Assembly: GCA_021199655.1 (NCBI GenBank)
Contig: JAJQHQ010000110.1
Location: 1-64,000, forward strand
DNA length: 64,000 nt
From: Lachnospiraceae bacterium
GTDB lineage: Bacteria; Bacillota; Clostridia; Lachnospirales; Lachnospiraceae
Direction of reading: 5' to 3'
The notes under the pieces are model-generated. The model made no database searches and was not told the DNA's origin. It worked only from the letters and a program-made list of their open reading frames with translations. A program made the position numbers and the translations under genes. Below, one piece after another: positions 8,555 through 16,096 of the stretch; the stretch's first letter is position 1, and the number at the start of each line of letters is the position of its first letter.

Positions 8555-8622
8555 AGTGATCGTGTTGCGGAAACTTGCGAAGCCCGCGGCCGGGGGAGAG
8601 CCTTCGGGTCTCTCCCTCTTTT
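8555..8622 (+). ncRNA. candidate small RNA antitoxin upstream of the Abi gene
   Basis: The promoter is followed by about 68 bases ending in an intrinsic terminator. Hairpin 1 pairs GUUGCGG (8564-8570) with CCGCGGC (8584-8590). Hairpin 2 is GGGAGAG-CC, a UUCG tetraloop, GG-U-CUCUCCC (8594-8616), followed by UCUUUU. The ribosome binding site and start of the HEPN protein lie only 10-20 bases after the terminator, so the protein is made by readthrough, as in type III toxin-antitoxin loci. The RNA could equally be an attenuator leader. Confidence 0.6.
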
Positions 8623-8640
8623 ACATATCAGGAGTACGTT

Positions 8641-9582
8641 ATGGCGAAAGTAAAAGCATTCTCAGATTTTGAGCATCAATTATATATATTATCATCAGAA
8701 AAAAATATCATCATTCAGGACGCTGACTTTGCGAAGAATACTCTGGAACGGATTGGATATTTTCCATTAATCGGCGGATATAAGCATCTGTTTCGTATCC
8801 CTTTCACAAAAACGTATAAATCAGGGACCACTTTTGAAGAAATCGTTGCCCTCTATGATTTTGATGCAAATTTAAGAGAATTGTTTTTTAAATATCTGCT
8901 TGAGATTGAACGCCATCTGCGTTCACTTATATCCTATTATTTTTCAGAAAAATATGGGGAATCGCAGACAGCCTATCTGGATGTAAAAAATTTCAATTAC
9001 ACCAATAGAAACAAAAAGACTATAATCCGTCTGGTAGGAACCTTACAGCATGCTACGACAACGACTGATTATGCATACATAAATCACTACAGAGATTCCT
9101 ATGGAAATATTCCACTCTGGGTTCTGGTCAATGTCCTTACCTTTGGAAATCTCTCAAAAATGTATCAGGTGCTTCCCCAGACCTTACAATCAAAAATCTG
9201 CAAATCAATAAAAACCGTCAATCCAAAGCAGATGGGGCAGTTTTTATCATGTCTCACAAAATTCAGGAATGTATGTGCCCATGGGGAACGACTGTTCACA
9301 TATAAAACAGTAGATGCCATAGCTGATCTCCCTATCCACGCAAAGATGCACATTCCAATGGACGCAGAGCAATATATTTATGGGAAGAAAGATTTATTTG
9401 CCGCTGTCATTGCTTTCCGCTATCTTCTCCCCAAACAGGAGTTTTGCCGATTTAAGCGAAGCCTTAACAAATTGATTGCCGATTTAAATAAATCTGTTGT
9501 GCACATAAGTGAAGAGGAATTATTAAAACAGATGGGGTTTCCACCCAACTGGAAGGACATCACCAGATACCGCATTCCCTAA
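8641..9582 (+). CDS. Abi_2 (AbiF/AbiD-like) HEPN family protein
   Basis: 313 residues. The start at MAKVKAFSDF is preceded by AGGAG; a longer in-frame extension would run through the terminator and is rejected. Abi_2 hallmarks are present: NIIIQDADFAKNTLERIGYF near residues 22-41, the GYKHLF and GTTFEEI segments, LEIERHLRSLISYYF at 88-102, and the HEPN-type R-x4-H motif RNVCAH (Arg209, His214). Abi_2 proteins act in abortive phage infection and are HEPN RNases or relatives. Location behind a strong promoter, short structured RNA and terminator suggests an RNA-controlled toxin. A hairpin follows. Confidence 0.88.
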   Translation: MAKVKAFSDFEHQLYILSSEKNIIIQDADFAKNTLERIGYFPLIGGYKHLFRIPFTKTYKSGTTFEEIVALYDFDANLRELFFKYLLEIERHLRSLISYYFSEKYGESQTAYLDVKNFNYTNRNKKTIIRLVGTLQHATTTTDYAYINHYRDSYGNIPLWVLVNVLTFGNLSKMYQVLPQTLQSKICKSIKTVNPKQMGQFLSCLTKFRNVCAHGERLFTYKTVDAIADLPIHAKMHIPMDAEQYIYGKKDLFAAVIAFRYLLPKQEFCRFKRSLNKLIADLNKSVVHISEEELLKQMGFPPNWKDITRYRIP

Positions 9583-9614
9583 ACAGCGATTTCAGGATTC
9601 ACCAAATCAGCGCA

Positions 9615-9650
9615 ACGGCCCGGACAAAACAGTCCGGGCCGTAAAAATTT
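9615..9650 (+). terminator. hairpin after the Abi gene
   Basis: ACGGCCCGGAC and GTCCGGGCCGT form an 11-bp perfect stem with a six-base loop; the T tract comes after five A residues, so strength is uncertain. Confidence 0.6.
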
Positions 9651-9696
9651 TCATACCTCAGAACAAATCAGTGACATAAAATAAACATGTTGCCTG

Positions 9697-10044
9697 TCAC
9701 TGGTACGAATATGAATTTCCATCCAGATCATATACTCCTGTCACGCTGCTCCCATCCGATAATATCTGCCGCACCGTCAGGCTGTCCTCATCAAGTTTTA
9801 AATAGCAGCCTTTCGCCTCCATGATCTTTTTCCCTTCGAAGAGTCCTAAGCGCAGGAAGAAAACCATGCAGGATAAAGAAGCGGCCAGAAGATATACTGT
9901 TTCGAAATCTGTCCGGATGAGCACCACCACATAAACGCAAATCGCCGATACCAGGGCACTGACCGCCGCGGTCAAAAGATGCCGGTCGCGCAAATCCATT
10001 AGTTCATACGTTTCTTCTTCCGTTGCTTCCAAAACCAAGATCAT
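9697..10044 (-). CDS. small membrane protein of unknown function
   Basis: 115 residues, not recognised. An acidic N terminus (EATEEETYELMD) precedes two hydrophobic helices (about residues 24-43 and 48-66) with a short turn; the C-terminal 45 residues are soluble and beta-like, ending in DLDGNSYSYQ. AAGGAGGGAG lies directly before the ATG. No operon partner is evident. The two-helix plus small domain layout resembles PH-like membrane proteins, but that is only a guess. Confidence 0.65.
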   Translation of the reverse strand: MILVLEATEEETYELMDLRDRHLLTAAVSALVSAICVYVVVLIRTDFETVYLLAASLSCMVFFLRLGLFEGKKIMEAKGCYLKLDEDSLTVRQILSDGSSVTGVYDLDGNSYSYQ

Positions 10045-10106
10045 CTCCCTCCTTTATCCTCGCTTTTGCTTATCCGCGTTTGCAGGCATGAAAAACGGCA
10101 GCCCCA

Positions 10107-10544
10107 TCAGGCTGCCCTCTGTTTTATTGCCTTTCTGTTTTCCATCAATTCGCTGCAGCAGTTTATCACTTCCTGACACCGGTAATAGGAAAACTGCCCG
10201 ATGTGCATCTCTTTCCTGCCAAGATTCATCTTATTCCCGATCCAGATGTAGGCTTCTTTCCGTGTCATATAGCCCTCTTTCCAGATGGCATCCAGCGCCC
10301 TGTGCGCTTCGATCCGAGCGTGCCGCAGATCGGAGTTGGCCAGCGTCCCCTTCGGCTGCAGGTTGTGGTCATGCGCGCCAACATAAGAATCACAGGCCGG
10401 ATATCCGGTACAGACATACAGATGCCCGCTTTCATTTAAGCAGTTCTCTTTATAGACATAAGAGGCCGGCCGGAGAACTGCCTTCCTTCCGCAGTACGGA
10501 CACCAGATATCCGCCGGAACTAGTTTCTTTTGTTTCTTAGCCAT
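10107..10544 (-). CDS. zinc-ribbon protein, DUF3268-like
   Basis: 145 residues. A four-cysteine zinc ribbon is visible: CPYC near residue 15 and Cys pairs in CTGYPACDSYVG near 46-55. The C-terminal half is helical and basic (DALWK-like, MTRKEAYIWIGNKMNL) as in the DUF3268 zinc-finger proteins often carried by phages and conjugative elements. AGAGGTGG precedes the ATG. The neighbours 10650-11537 are remnants of an integrated element, which supports a mobile origin. Function unknown. Confidence 0.75.
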   Translation of the reverse strand: MAKKQKKLVPADIWCPYCGRKAVLRPASYVYKENCLNESGHLYVCTGYPACDSYVGAHDHNLQPKGTLANSDLRHARIEAHRALDAIWKEGYMTRKEAYIWIGNKMNLGRKEMHIGQFSYYRCQEVINCCSELMENRKAIKQRAA

Positions 10545-10649
10545 AAAACCACCTCTTTCTCATCCGTTTCTTTTATTGTAAAAAAATCCGGCCTCGCGGT
10601 TCAAGTGGTTTTTCTAAACTTTTTCTAAATTTTTCTCTTAAACCATCCT

Positions 10650-11053
10650 TTACGCATAACGCCTGATGATCCGTGTGATGATTCCTTCCGCCACCTCAAA
10701 GCTGTCGTTAATCTTGGTGGCGACAAATCCGACCTGGTCGCGCTTTGCCGGGAGCGATGTGGTGCTGCAAAAATGGGAGACCGCATTGCCCCCGATGGAA
10801 AGCCGGATAAAATAAGTGCCCTTGTAAATGTCCGTCACGATCCCCGCGTACTTCCCGTTTTTATGACACTTTTTGAGATTATCCTTATTGGTATTCGCCC
10901 CAGTCTTGGCATTTACAGAAATCGAGATGTCATCAATGGACTTCATCTGGATATTTTCCACCGCTACCAGCACCAGATCTCCAACGGAATACTTCTCTCC
11001 GGCGTCCACCATCCATTCCCAGGCCATATCCCGCGCATGGACAGATACCTCAA
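10650..11053 (-). pseudogene. 3' fragment of an S1-domain protein of mobile elements
   Basis: About 134 codons without their own start. The sequence begins at VEVSVHARDMAWEWM and continues through KYSVGDLVLVAVENI, an S1-like RNA-binding fold, to RIIRRYA. This matches, from memory, the C-terminal part of S1-type proteins found in integrative conjugative elements. The open frame runs on upstream only through out-of-frame doc sequence, so the apparent 165-residue ORF is a junction artefact. It marks one end of a deletion. Confidence 0.65.
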
Positions 11054-11256
11054 CGCATGATTTTTTACAAGGCCGTAGCCAAGACGCGCTGCCTTTTGTT
11101 GGATAGAAGAAAAAGCATCCGTGCCCCAAAGCCTTGAAATGGTGCACTTAATGCGGAATCAAGCAGTCCTTCATCACGGAGTCCATCACTGCCACCGCTT
11201 TCTTCCAGAAGCTGCGCATGCAGCAATAAAACCTGCTTTTTCGAAAGAACAATCAT
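11054..11256 (-). pseudogene. doc: truncated, frameshifted Doc toxin (Fic fold)
   Basis: Starts with ATG overlapping the phd stop (ATGA), as in intact phd-doc operons. The first 44 codons are Doc-like (GLRDEGLLDSALSAPFQGFG). One base is missing in a G4 run at 11124-11127; with five Gs the frame would continue GTDAFSSIQQKAARLGYGLV then KNHA, a classic Doc segment. After KNHA the sequence switches abruptly to the S1-like fragment, so the catalytic HPFxxGNKR motif is lost. The toxin is dead regardless of the frameshift. Confidence 0.82.
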
Positions 11257-11495
11257 TTCGCCAGCACCTCGTATGCCTCCTTATTTTTTGCAAGGAACCG
11301 TCTGGATACAGAAAGGACATCTTCATCTTTTGCTATCTGTTCTTCTTCAGCAGAATCAAATTCAATAAGCAGGTAACGAGGCGTGTTGTTCTTCAAAATA
11401 ACAACCGGTCCGCTTTCATCGACCATGCGGGCAACCCGTGAAAAATTCTGGTTAGCCTCCGTGATGGAGACAAGATTTCTCGTATTTACATTCAT
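11253..11495 (-). CDS. phd: Phd/YefM family antitoxin
   Basis: 80 residues from the start MNVNTRNLVSI. The preferred ATG has GGGGG about 8 bases upstream; another ATG two codons earlier is too close to the site. The N-terminal half is the Phd DNA-binding part (TEANQNFSRVARMVDESG, then VVILKNNTPRYLLIEF); the C-terminal half is a charged toxin-binding tail. It normally neutralises Doc and represses its own promoter. Its toxin partner is broken, so it may persist as an orphan repressor or antitoxin. Confidence 0.85.
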   Translation of the reverse strand: MNVNTRNLVSITEANQNFSRVARMVDESGPVVILKNNTPRYLLIEFDSAEEEQIAKDEDVLSVSRRFLAKNKEAYEVLAK

Positions 11496-11622
11496 GTGCA
11501 TAACCCCCGTTTCATTTGATATCGTTAGTATACACACAATTTAGGATAAATTCAACCTATTATTAGGTTTCCAAATAACGTTTTCTGGCTATCAAACATC
11601 CTACCGATAGAATTATCGATAT

Positions 11623-11785
11623 TTAAAAATCATTTCGTGCAAACGGTTCCCTAAGTTCTTCATCCAAAAGAAAAATCACCGTCTCATTCGTACCGCCACA
11701 AAGGACAATACATTATCCTGCAGATAAAGGCGAATGGGCACCACATAGTCAATGATGGCACTCTCGCCTTCCATCCGGCAAATAG
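11623..11785 (-). pseudogene. truncated copy of the 3' end of the 16.1-16.85 kb gene
   Basis: About 137 bases match 16114-16250 at roughly 87 percent by eye, in the same orientation. Read in frame it gives MEGESAIIDYVVPIRLYLQ, a one-base deletion, then GGTNETVIFLLDEELREPF and ARNDF with a stop. The 5' two thirds of the gene are absent. Together with the complete gene it brackets the LysR-demethylase-MFS module as direct repeats. Confidence 0.85.
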
Positions 11786-11872
11786 ATGCAAAAAACTTTG
11801 CATAAGCTGCTGCTTCCGTCGCGGCAGTCACAGCTTGCAGATTTCTTATAAGCTCGTAAGAAATATTACAGA

Positions 11873-11912
11873 ATAAAAAACGCAGCTGTCGAAATTTTTT
11901 TCGACAACCGCG
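11873..11912 (-). terminator. intrinsic terminator of the MFS gene
   Basis: On the minus strand CGCGGTTGTCGAAA pairs with TTTCGACAGCTGCG and is followed by TTTTTT, just after the MFS stop. Confidence 0.88.
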
Positions 11913-11919
11913 AGTTTTC

Positions 11920-13104
11920 CTATTCTGTTCTCGGTAATAATATTGCAATTGCTGCACAGATTAACATACAGATTCCTCCTGCCAAAAACAGGATGTTATA
12001 ATTTCCTGCAGAAATTGGCACAAGAATATAACCAGGAATCACAACAGCACCAATCAGCTCGATTGTTGAAATAAACCCTCCAGCCGTTCCTGCATATAGA
12101 GGCCCTACTCCTTTCAGCTGTACAGGCAGTCCGAGCAAAAGGGGAATACTGCCCCCAACGAAAATGCCTGTGAGAAGCATTGCCGCGCCCAGAAGAATCC
12201 CCGCCGGAACATAACTAACGCTAAATCCCGTTCCGAAAAACGCCAATATCGCAAAGAGTATCACCGTTTTCTTTACACTTCGCAGTTTTTCCGCCACAAT
12301 CGGTGCAATAAAGCAGCTTAAAAAACACCCAATCGTATAGACAGCGGAATATGTACCTGCTGCCACAGCGTCAATACCTCTTTCCTGCAGTGCCGTCGGC
12401 GCAAATGACCCTATTACAACATTTGCTCCCATGATTGCCATCATACACGCTGCAATGATATAGATATTTTTGTTCTTAACCACAACCTTAAGACCGTCAA
12501 TTACTCCCGGTTCGCCTGCATGATCTTTTTCAAAGCCGGATTCTTCCGGAACCTTATACAGGACGATCCATAGAATAAATGCTATCACTCCGCCAATCGC
12601 TGATACAGTCGATGCCGCTTTTCTTGATGAGAATAAAGACGTGGTTGCCAAAGCTACCGCCATAGCGATTGTGGAAGCCCCCATCACGATTCCCATTTTG
12701 CCAGTCACTTTCTCAGGTGTGTACCATCCACTGATCAGCTTTGCCTGATTACAATTGATAAATGCTGCACCAACCCCGATCATAAAAAGCGCAGCAAACA
12801 ACATGAAATAAGAACCTGAGAGAGCTGCAAGGATGGTTCCGATCATAGTGATTCCGATAGCTATTCCCATAACAAGCTTTGGATTGAATTTATCAATCAT
12901 CATGCCTGCCTCCAGTGAGAGCAGAATAGCAGGGATCATTGGTGCCGTAAACAGGGACGAAAACTGGCTGGCTGAAATATTGAATTCAGACATAATAGAA
13001 GCAGCAAATGGAGATAATTGATATTGCGCATAGTTTGGAATAAAATTTGCGACGCATAATGCAACCAGCATCATGCAGCCATAATTTTTCTTTGATTTGC
13101 TCAT
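11920..13104 (-). CDS. MFS transporter
   Basis: 394 residues with about twelve hydrophobic segments, hence a single polytopic permease of the major facilitator superfamily. The loop after helix 2 carries GMMIDKFNPKLVMGI, an MFS A-like motif. AAAGGAC precedes the ATG. It lies downstream of the demethylase gene on the same strand, 280 bases away, and ends in a strong terminator. With a LysR regulator and a LigM-like demethylase as neighbours it probably imports or exports the methoxylated substrate or its product; this is inference from context. Confidence 0.88.
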   Translation of the reverse strand: MSKSKKNYGCMMLVALCVANFIPNYAQYQLSPFAASIMSEFNISASQFSSLFTAPMIPAILLSLEAGMMIDKFNPKLVMGIAIGITMIGTILAALSGSYFMLFAALFMIGVGAAFINCNQAKLISGWYTPEKVTGKMGIVMGASTIAMAVALATTSLFSSRKAASTVSAIGGVIAFILWIVLYKVPEESGFEKDHAGEPGVIDGLKVVVKNKNIYIIAACMMAIMGANVVIGSFAPTALQERGIDAVAAGTYSAVYTIGCFLSCFIAPIVAEKLRSVKKTVILFAILAFFGTGFSVSYVPAGILLGAAMLLTGIFVGGSIPLLLGLPVQLKGVGPLYAGTAGGFISTIELIGAVVIPGYILVPISAGNYNILFLAGGICMLICAAIAILLPRTE

Positions 13105-13177
13105 AACATTGTCCTTTCAGTTTTCCCGGAATATCTTCTGCATCTTTACCCTTACTGATATTTTAATATCTGTCTAT

Positions 13178-13324
13178 CTAATCGAGTAGGAGGCGGCTTG
13201 ACGACTCCTACTCGTCCGCGTGGTTGCTGCGTGCCAGTGGCACGCGTTTAGCAACGACCGGAGCGGCAGCGGAGATGCGGACAGCACAGTTGTCATATAC
13301 CTTATGCGCCCCTGCGCATTTTAA
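13178..13324. repeat. intergenic structured repeat
   Basis: Begins with CGAGTAGGAG, paired with CTCCTACTCG after 12 bases, then a hairpin around GCGTGCCAGTGGCACGC, and ends with CTTATGCGCCCCTGCGCAT. Related sequence recurs near 31589-31664 and a short match (ATCGAG-AGGAGGCGGCTT) near 47507. It lies in the gap between the demethylase and MFS genes. Confidence 0.5.
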
Positions 13325-13325
13325 G

Positions 13326-13352
13326 CTTCCCACACCTATAAGATGTGGGAAG
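13326..13352 (-). terminator. hairpin downstream of the demethylase gene
   Basis: CTTCCCACA and TGTGGGAAG pair perfectly; only a short T tract follows on the minus strand, so it may attenuate rather than stop transcription into the MFS gene. Confidence 0.5.
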
Positions 13353-13387
13353 TCCGAGACATTCATAAATATCGAAAAGATACAGTG

Positions 13388-14701
13388 TTATTCCAGACCG
13401 GAAGGAACTGTTGTCAGATCATAGTCCTTATTATCTGCGACACCATGGATATACGGGAACTTTGCTATCGTTGCACGAAGATTTTTGATTTTCTTTCCAT
13501 AATCTCCCCACTGAACCAGCACTTCTGTTCCTTCAACCGCCTGATCCACATCGATAATTGCATGACTTACCATAGTATGGAAATGCGAGCTAAAAGTTGG
13601 GTCTGCAGAAATACCGATCTTATTTCCGTTCTTATCCGTCACATAATCCTGATGCCCACCAGCCGGCTGCGGATCAGCGCATGGCAGATCTATGTATTTA
13701 TAAGGATCATCTGTAAACTGGGAGCGATACACGTCCGCAATATCATCCGCATTAAATTCCAGCGTAACCAGCTTCCTCTTCGGCGCTGCTAATTCCTTTT
13801 CCAGTGCTTCGCGTCCCGTAAAGTCATGATCAAATCTTGCCATCCAGCCCCAGTCACATTCTACTGCGGTACGGAATCTGGCACGTTTGTCCTCCGGGTC
13901 AACACTTCCTCTGCAGTCAAGAGTAAACGGAGCACTTGCGCAAAAATCAGGATACTGATAAAGAGAAGATTCAAAATTAACAGTCATCTGCGCATATCCG
14001 GCAAATGTATGATTCACCGTATAATCTTTCCATCCCATTCTCTTTAATCCCATTGGCAGTCCAACTTCAGCAATCTTATCATAAACGGCCGGGCCATCTT
14101 CTGCTGCACCATGCACTTCATAAGCCAGCGTCCCACTCATACCAATTCGGCAGATCTCAAGTTCAGCATCTATACCCGGGATGGTAATCGGCTTAAAATC
14201 CAAAAATTTGACATCCCGCAGGCTGGTCTGTGTTACCTTTTCAAGGATCGTCAGCGATAAAGGACCGGACATCTGGAAAATAAAGCACTGATTCATAGTA
14301 TATTCGCAATTATAGTTTCCACTCTGTAACGCCTGAATATAGGGAACGCTGCAGCCGGCTGTTGTACGGAATGTGTCATCTGCATCTTTAAAGAAAAGTG
14401 CATGATTGGCAACCAACCCATCCGGGGTCAGCGCAACCAGATGCTTGCATTTACCGACTTTCCATTTGTAAACGTTATTGATGCTGCAATCAGACATCAG
14501 TTTTTCCGCATCCGGGCCTTTAAATACTTCTTCACTTCCGGATAAGCCGGCATGAATGTAAGAAGAACTAAAATAACTTTCCCCGACTTCCATAAAGGGA
14601 TCGCCTTCCCAGGGAATGATCTTAGTCATAATATTCCCATATCGGAATACCTGATCGTTACATGTAGCTGCGTCCAAAAGATTCGTTGCCTGTCTTGCCA
14701 T
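13388..14701 (-). CDS. THF-dependent O-demethylase, LigM/DesA-like (GcvT fold)
   Basis: 437 residues. The whole protein is GcvT/aminomethyltransferase-like, and several segments fit the LigM/DesA branch that moves a methyl group from methoxy-aromatics to tetrahydrofolate: RFDHDFTGREALE, RKLVTLEFNADDIADVY, and YKYIDLP. The usual glycine-cleavage operon partners are absent. AGGTGAGG lies upstream of the ATG. A LysR gene precedes it and an MFS permease follows, all on one strand, so a small catabolic unit for a methylated compound is likely. Substrate is unknown; other methyl donors such as betaine-type or sulfonium compounds cannot be excluded. Confidence 0.75.
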   Translation of the reverse strand: MARQATNLLDAATCNDQVFRYGNIMTKIIPWEGDPFMEVGESYFSSSYIHAGLSGSEEVFKGPDAEKLMSDCSINNVYKWKVGKCKHLVALTPDGLVANHALFFKDADDTFRTTAGCSVPYIQALQSGNYNCEYTMNQCFIFQMSGPLSLTILEKVTQTSLRDVKFLDFKPITIPGIDAELEICRIGMSGTLAYEVHGAAEDGPAVYDKIAEVGLPMGLKRMGWKDYTVNHTFAGYAQMTVNFESSLYQYPDFCASAPFTLDCRGSVDPEDKRARFRTAVECDWGWMARFDHDFTGREALEKELAAPKRKLVTLEFNADDIADVYRSQFTDDPYKYIDLPCADPQPAGGHQDYVTDKNGNKIGISADPTFSSHFHTMVSHAIIDVDQAVEGTEVLVQWGDYGKKIKNLRATIAKFPYIHGVADNKDYDLTTVPSGLE

Positions 14702-14751
14702 TTTGTTTACCTCACCTTTCGTTAATTTGTTTGATCGCTTTTGGTATTCAT

Positions 14752-14780
14752 ATTATATCTGCGTCAAACTCAAAAGTGAA
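14752..14780 (-). promoter_or_regulatory. promoter of the demethylase gene
   Basis: On the minus strand TTCACT (14775-14780), 17 bases, TATAAT (14752-14757), about 50 bases before the demethylase start. The weak -35 fits an activator-dependent promoter. Confidence 0.7.
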
Positions 14781-14790
14781 ATAACGCTTC

Positions 14791-14805
14791 TGCATAGCTT
14801 ATGCA
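14791..14805. promoter_or_regulatory. candidate LysR operator
   Basis: TGCATAGCTTATGCA is an interrupted palindrome just upstream of the -35 box of the demethylase promoter and right after the LysR gene end, the expected place for an activator site. Confidence 0.5.
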
Positions 14806-14825
14806 ATTTTCAGATAAGCCATGTA

Positions 14826-15716
14826 TCAGGCATAGCAGATTCGGATAATGGACAAGAGCAGCTGTATTCCTGGATTTTTATTTGCATTCTCCCAGACAAC
14901 ACTGACATCGCAGGAATAATTCTCTGGCATAATGTAACGGCTGACTATTTTACTACCATAAACCGTCAGGTTAACCATAGGAGCAATATAAACGCCGCCG
15001 GTCTCCTCCAGAATCCACGGGACCTCGTCAAAATTATTAACAGGAATGGTTGCTCTGATCTCCACCCCGTATTCTTCCAGCATACGTTCCATCTCAATAT
15101 TTGATTTTGTTATTTGCAGTGTTTCTTCAGGGCAGAGAAGTTTTTCTCCATTCAAAGCTGACGCATCAATCTCAGAAAGCCCTGCCAGTGGATGATGGAC
15201 AGATACAAACAAAGAATATGGGATTTTGAGAAACGCCTCCGACTGCAGATCTGCATTCTCACAATAACTGGCACCATAAATGATAGCCGCATCCAGTTTC
15301 CCGCTCAGCAGATTTTTTTCCAGTTCAACAGGCTGATAAGGATGTAAAACCAGCCGAACCTTCGGATACTTCCGATGAAATGTTTCTCTTATACGTGCTA
15401 CATAATAATCTTTATCATAATAGAGATAACCAACATGGAGTTCTCCGCCTTCTGCATCTACCTGACGGGCGATCCGTTCGATCAGTACCTCATATTCCAG
15501 CAATATCTTCTGAAAAGAATGCAATGCTTCCTCCCCCTGCACGGTAAGTGCAAAAGAGTTCCTGGAACGATCGATCAGTTTTGTTTTCAGTTCATTTTCT
15601 AACGCTGCAATATGTCTGCTAAGTGCCGGCTGCGCTATATATAATTCCTCTGCGGCCCGCGAAAAATTCTGTACATTGGCCAACGTCACAAATTCGCGCA
15701 TCAAAGAGAGCTTCAT
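14826..15716 (-). CDS. LysR family transcriptional regulator
   Basis: 296 residues. The N-terminal winged HTH is clear (MREFVTLANVQNFSRAAEEL, then IAQPALSRHIAALE), followed by a periplasmic-binding-like effector domain (about residues 90-296). I start at MKLSLMREF, preceded by AAGGAAGG; an upstream in-frame extension has no site. It sits 124 bases upstream of the demethylase gene in the same orientation, and a palindrome in the gap is a candidate binding site, so it probably activates demethylase and permease in response to the substrate. Confidence 0.9.
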   Translation of the reverse strand: MKLSLMREFVTLANVQNFSRAAEELYIAQPALSRHIAALENELKTKLIDRSRNSFALTVQGEEALHSFQKILLEYEVLIERIARQVDAEGGELHVGYLYYDKDYYVARIRETFHRKYPKVRLVLHPYQPVELEKNLLSGKLDAAIIYGASYCENADLQSEAFLKIPYSLFVSVHHPLAGLSEIDASALNGEKLLCPEETLQITKSNIEMERMLEEYGVEIRATIPVNNFDEVPWILEETGGVYIAPMVNLTVYGSKIVSRYIMPENYSCDVSVVWENANKNPGIQLLLSIIRICYA

Positions 15717-15902
15717 TTTTGACCTTCCTTCCTCAAAATCCATATGATTATATATTCGAATAACCATTACACCATTTGAGTCTTATATAAAAAATTATAA
15801 CATGGAAAGCATTAAAAAAAATATAATTTTTCAACATTTCCATATCACAAGCAATTCCATCCGTTGTTTTCTCTTCTTTCTTGGCAAAACAATAAAATAA
15901 TA

Positions 15903-15947
15903 GCCTGCGCCGCCGAACGTACAAAATTTTCGACAGTTGCGGGCTAC
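15903..15947 (-). terminator. imperfect hairpin downstream of the secreted protein gene
   Basis: On the minus strand TAGCC...GGCTA bracket a smaller CGAA/TTCG stem, followed by TTATTTTATT. It resembles the MFS terminator in its GTCGAAAA core. The rest of the 380-base gap 15717-16096 shows no gene. Confidence 0.45.
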
Positions 15948-16096
15948 GTTGACTTATACTTACAATCTGCAAGATAGATTTAAAAGATGAATGATTCACT
16001 ATCTTCTGCAGCATGTACTCTATCTGCCACCTTCTGCGGTTCTCCAACAGCAAGTTTTAGAAATATATCTGGCAATTCTTTCTGAGTATTCCTTTT

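Noticed and set aside
10650-11147. 165-residue ORF as one intact gene
   Set aside because: Its first third is out-of-frame doc sequence; only the S1-like part is protein-like, so it is a deletion junction.
11676-11957. 93-residue ORF next to the MFS gene
   Set aside because: It joins the MFS tail and terminator region to the frameshifted gene fragment; not a real protein.
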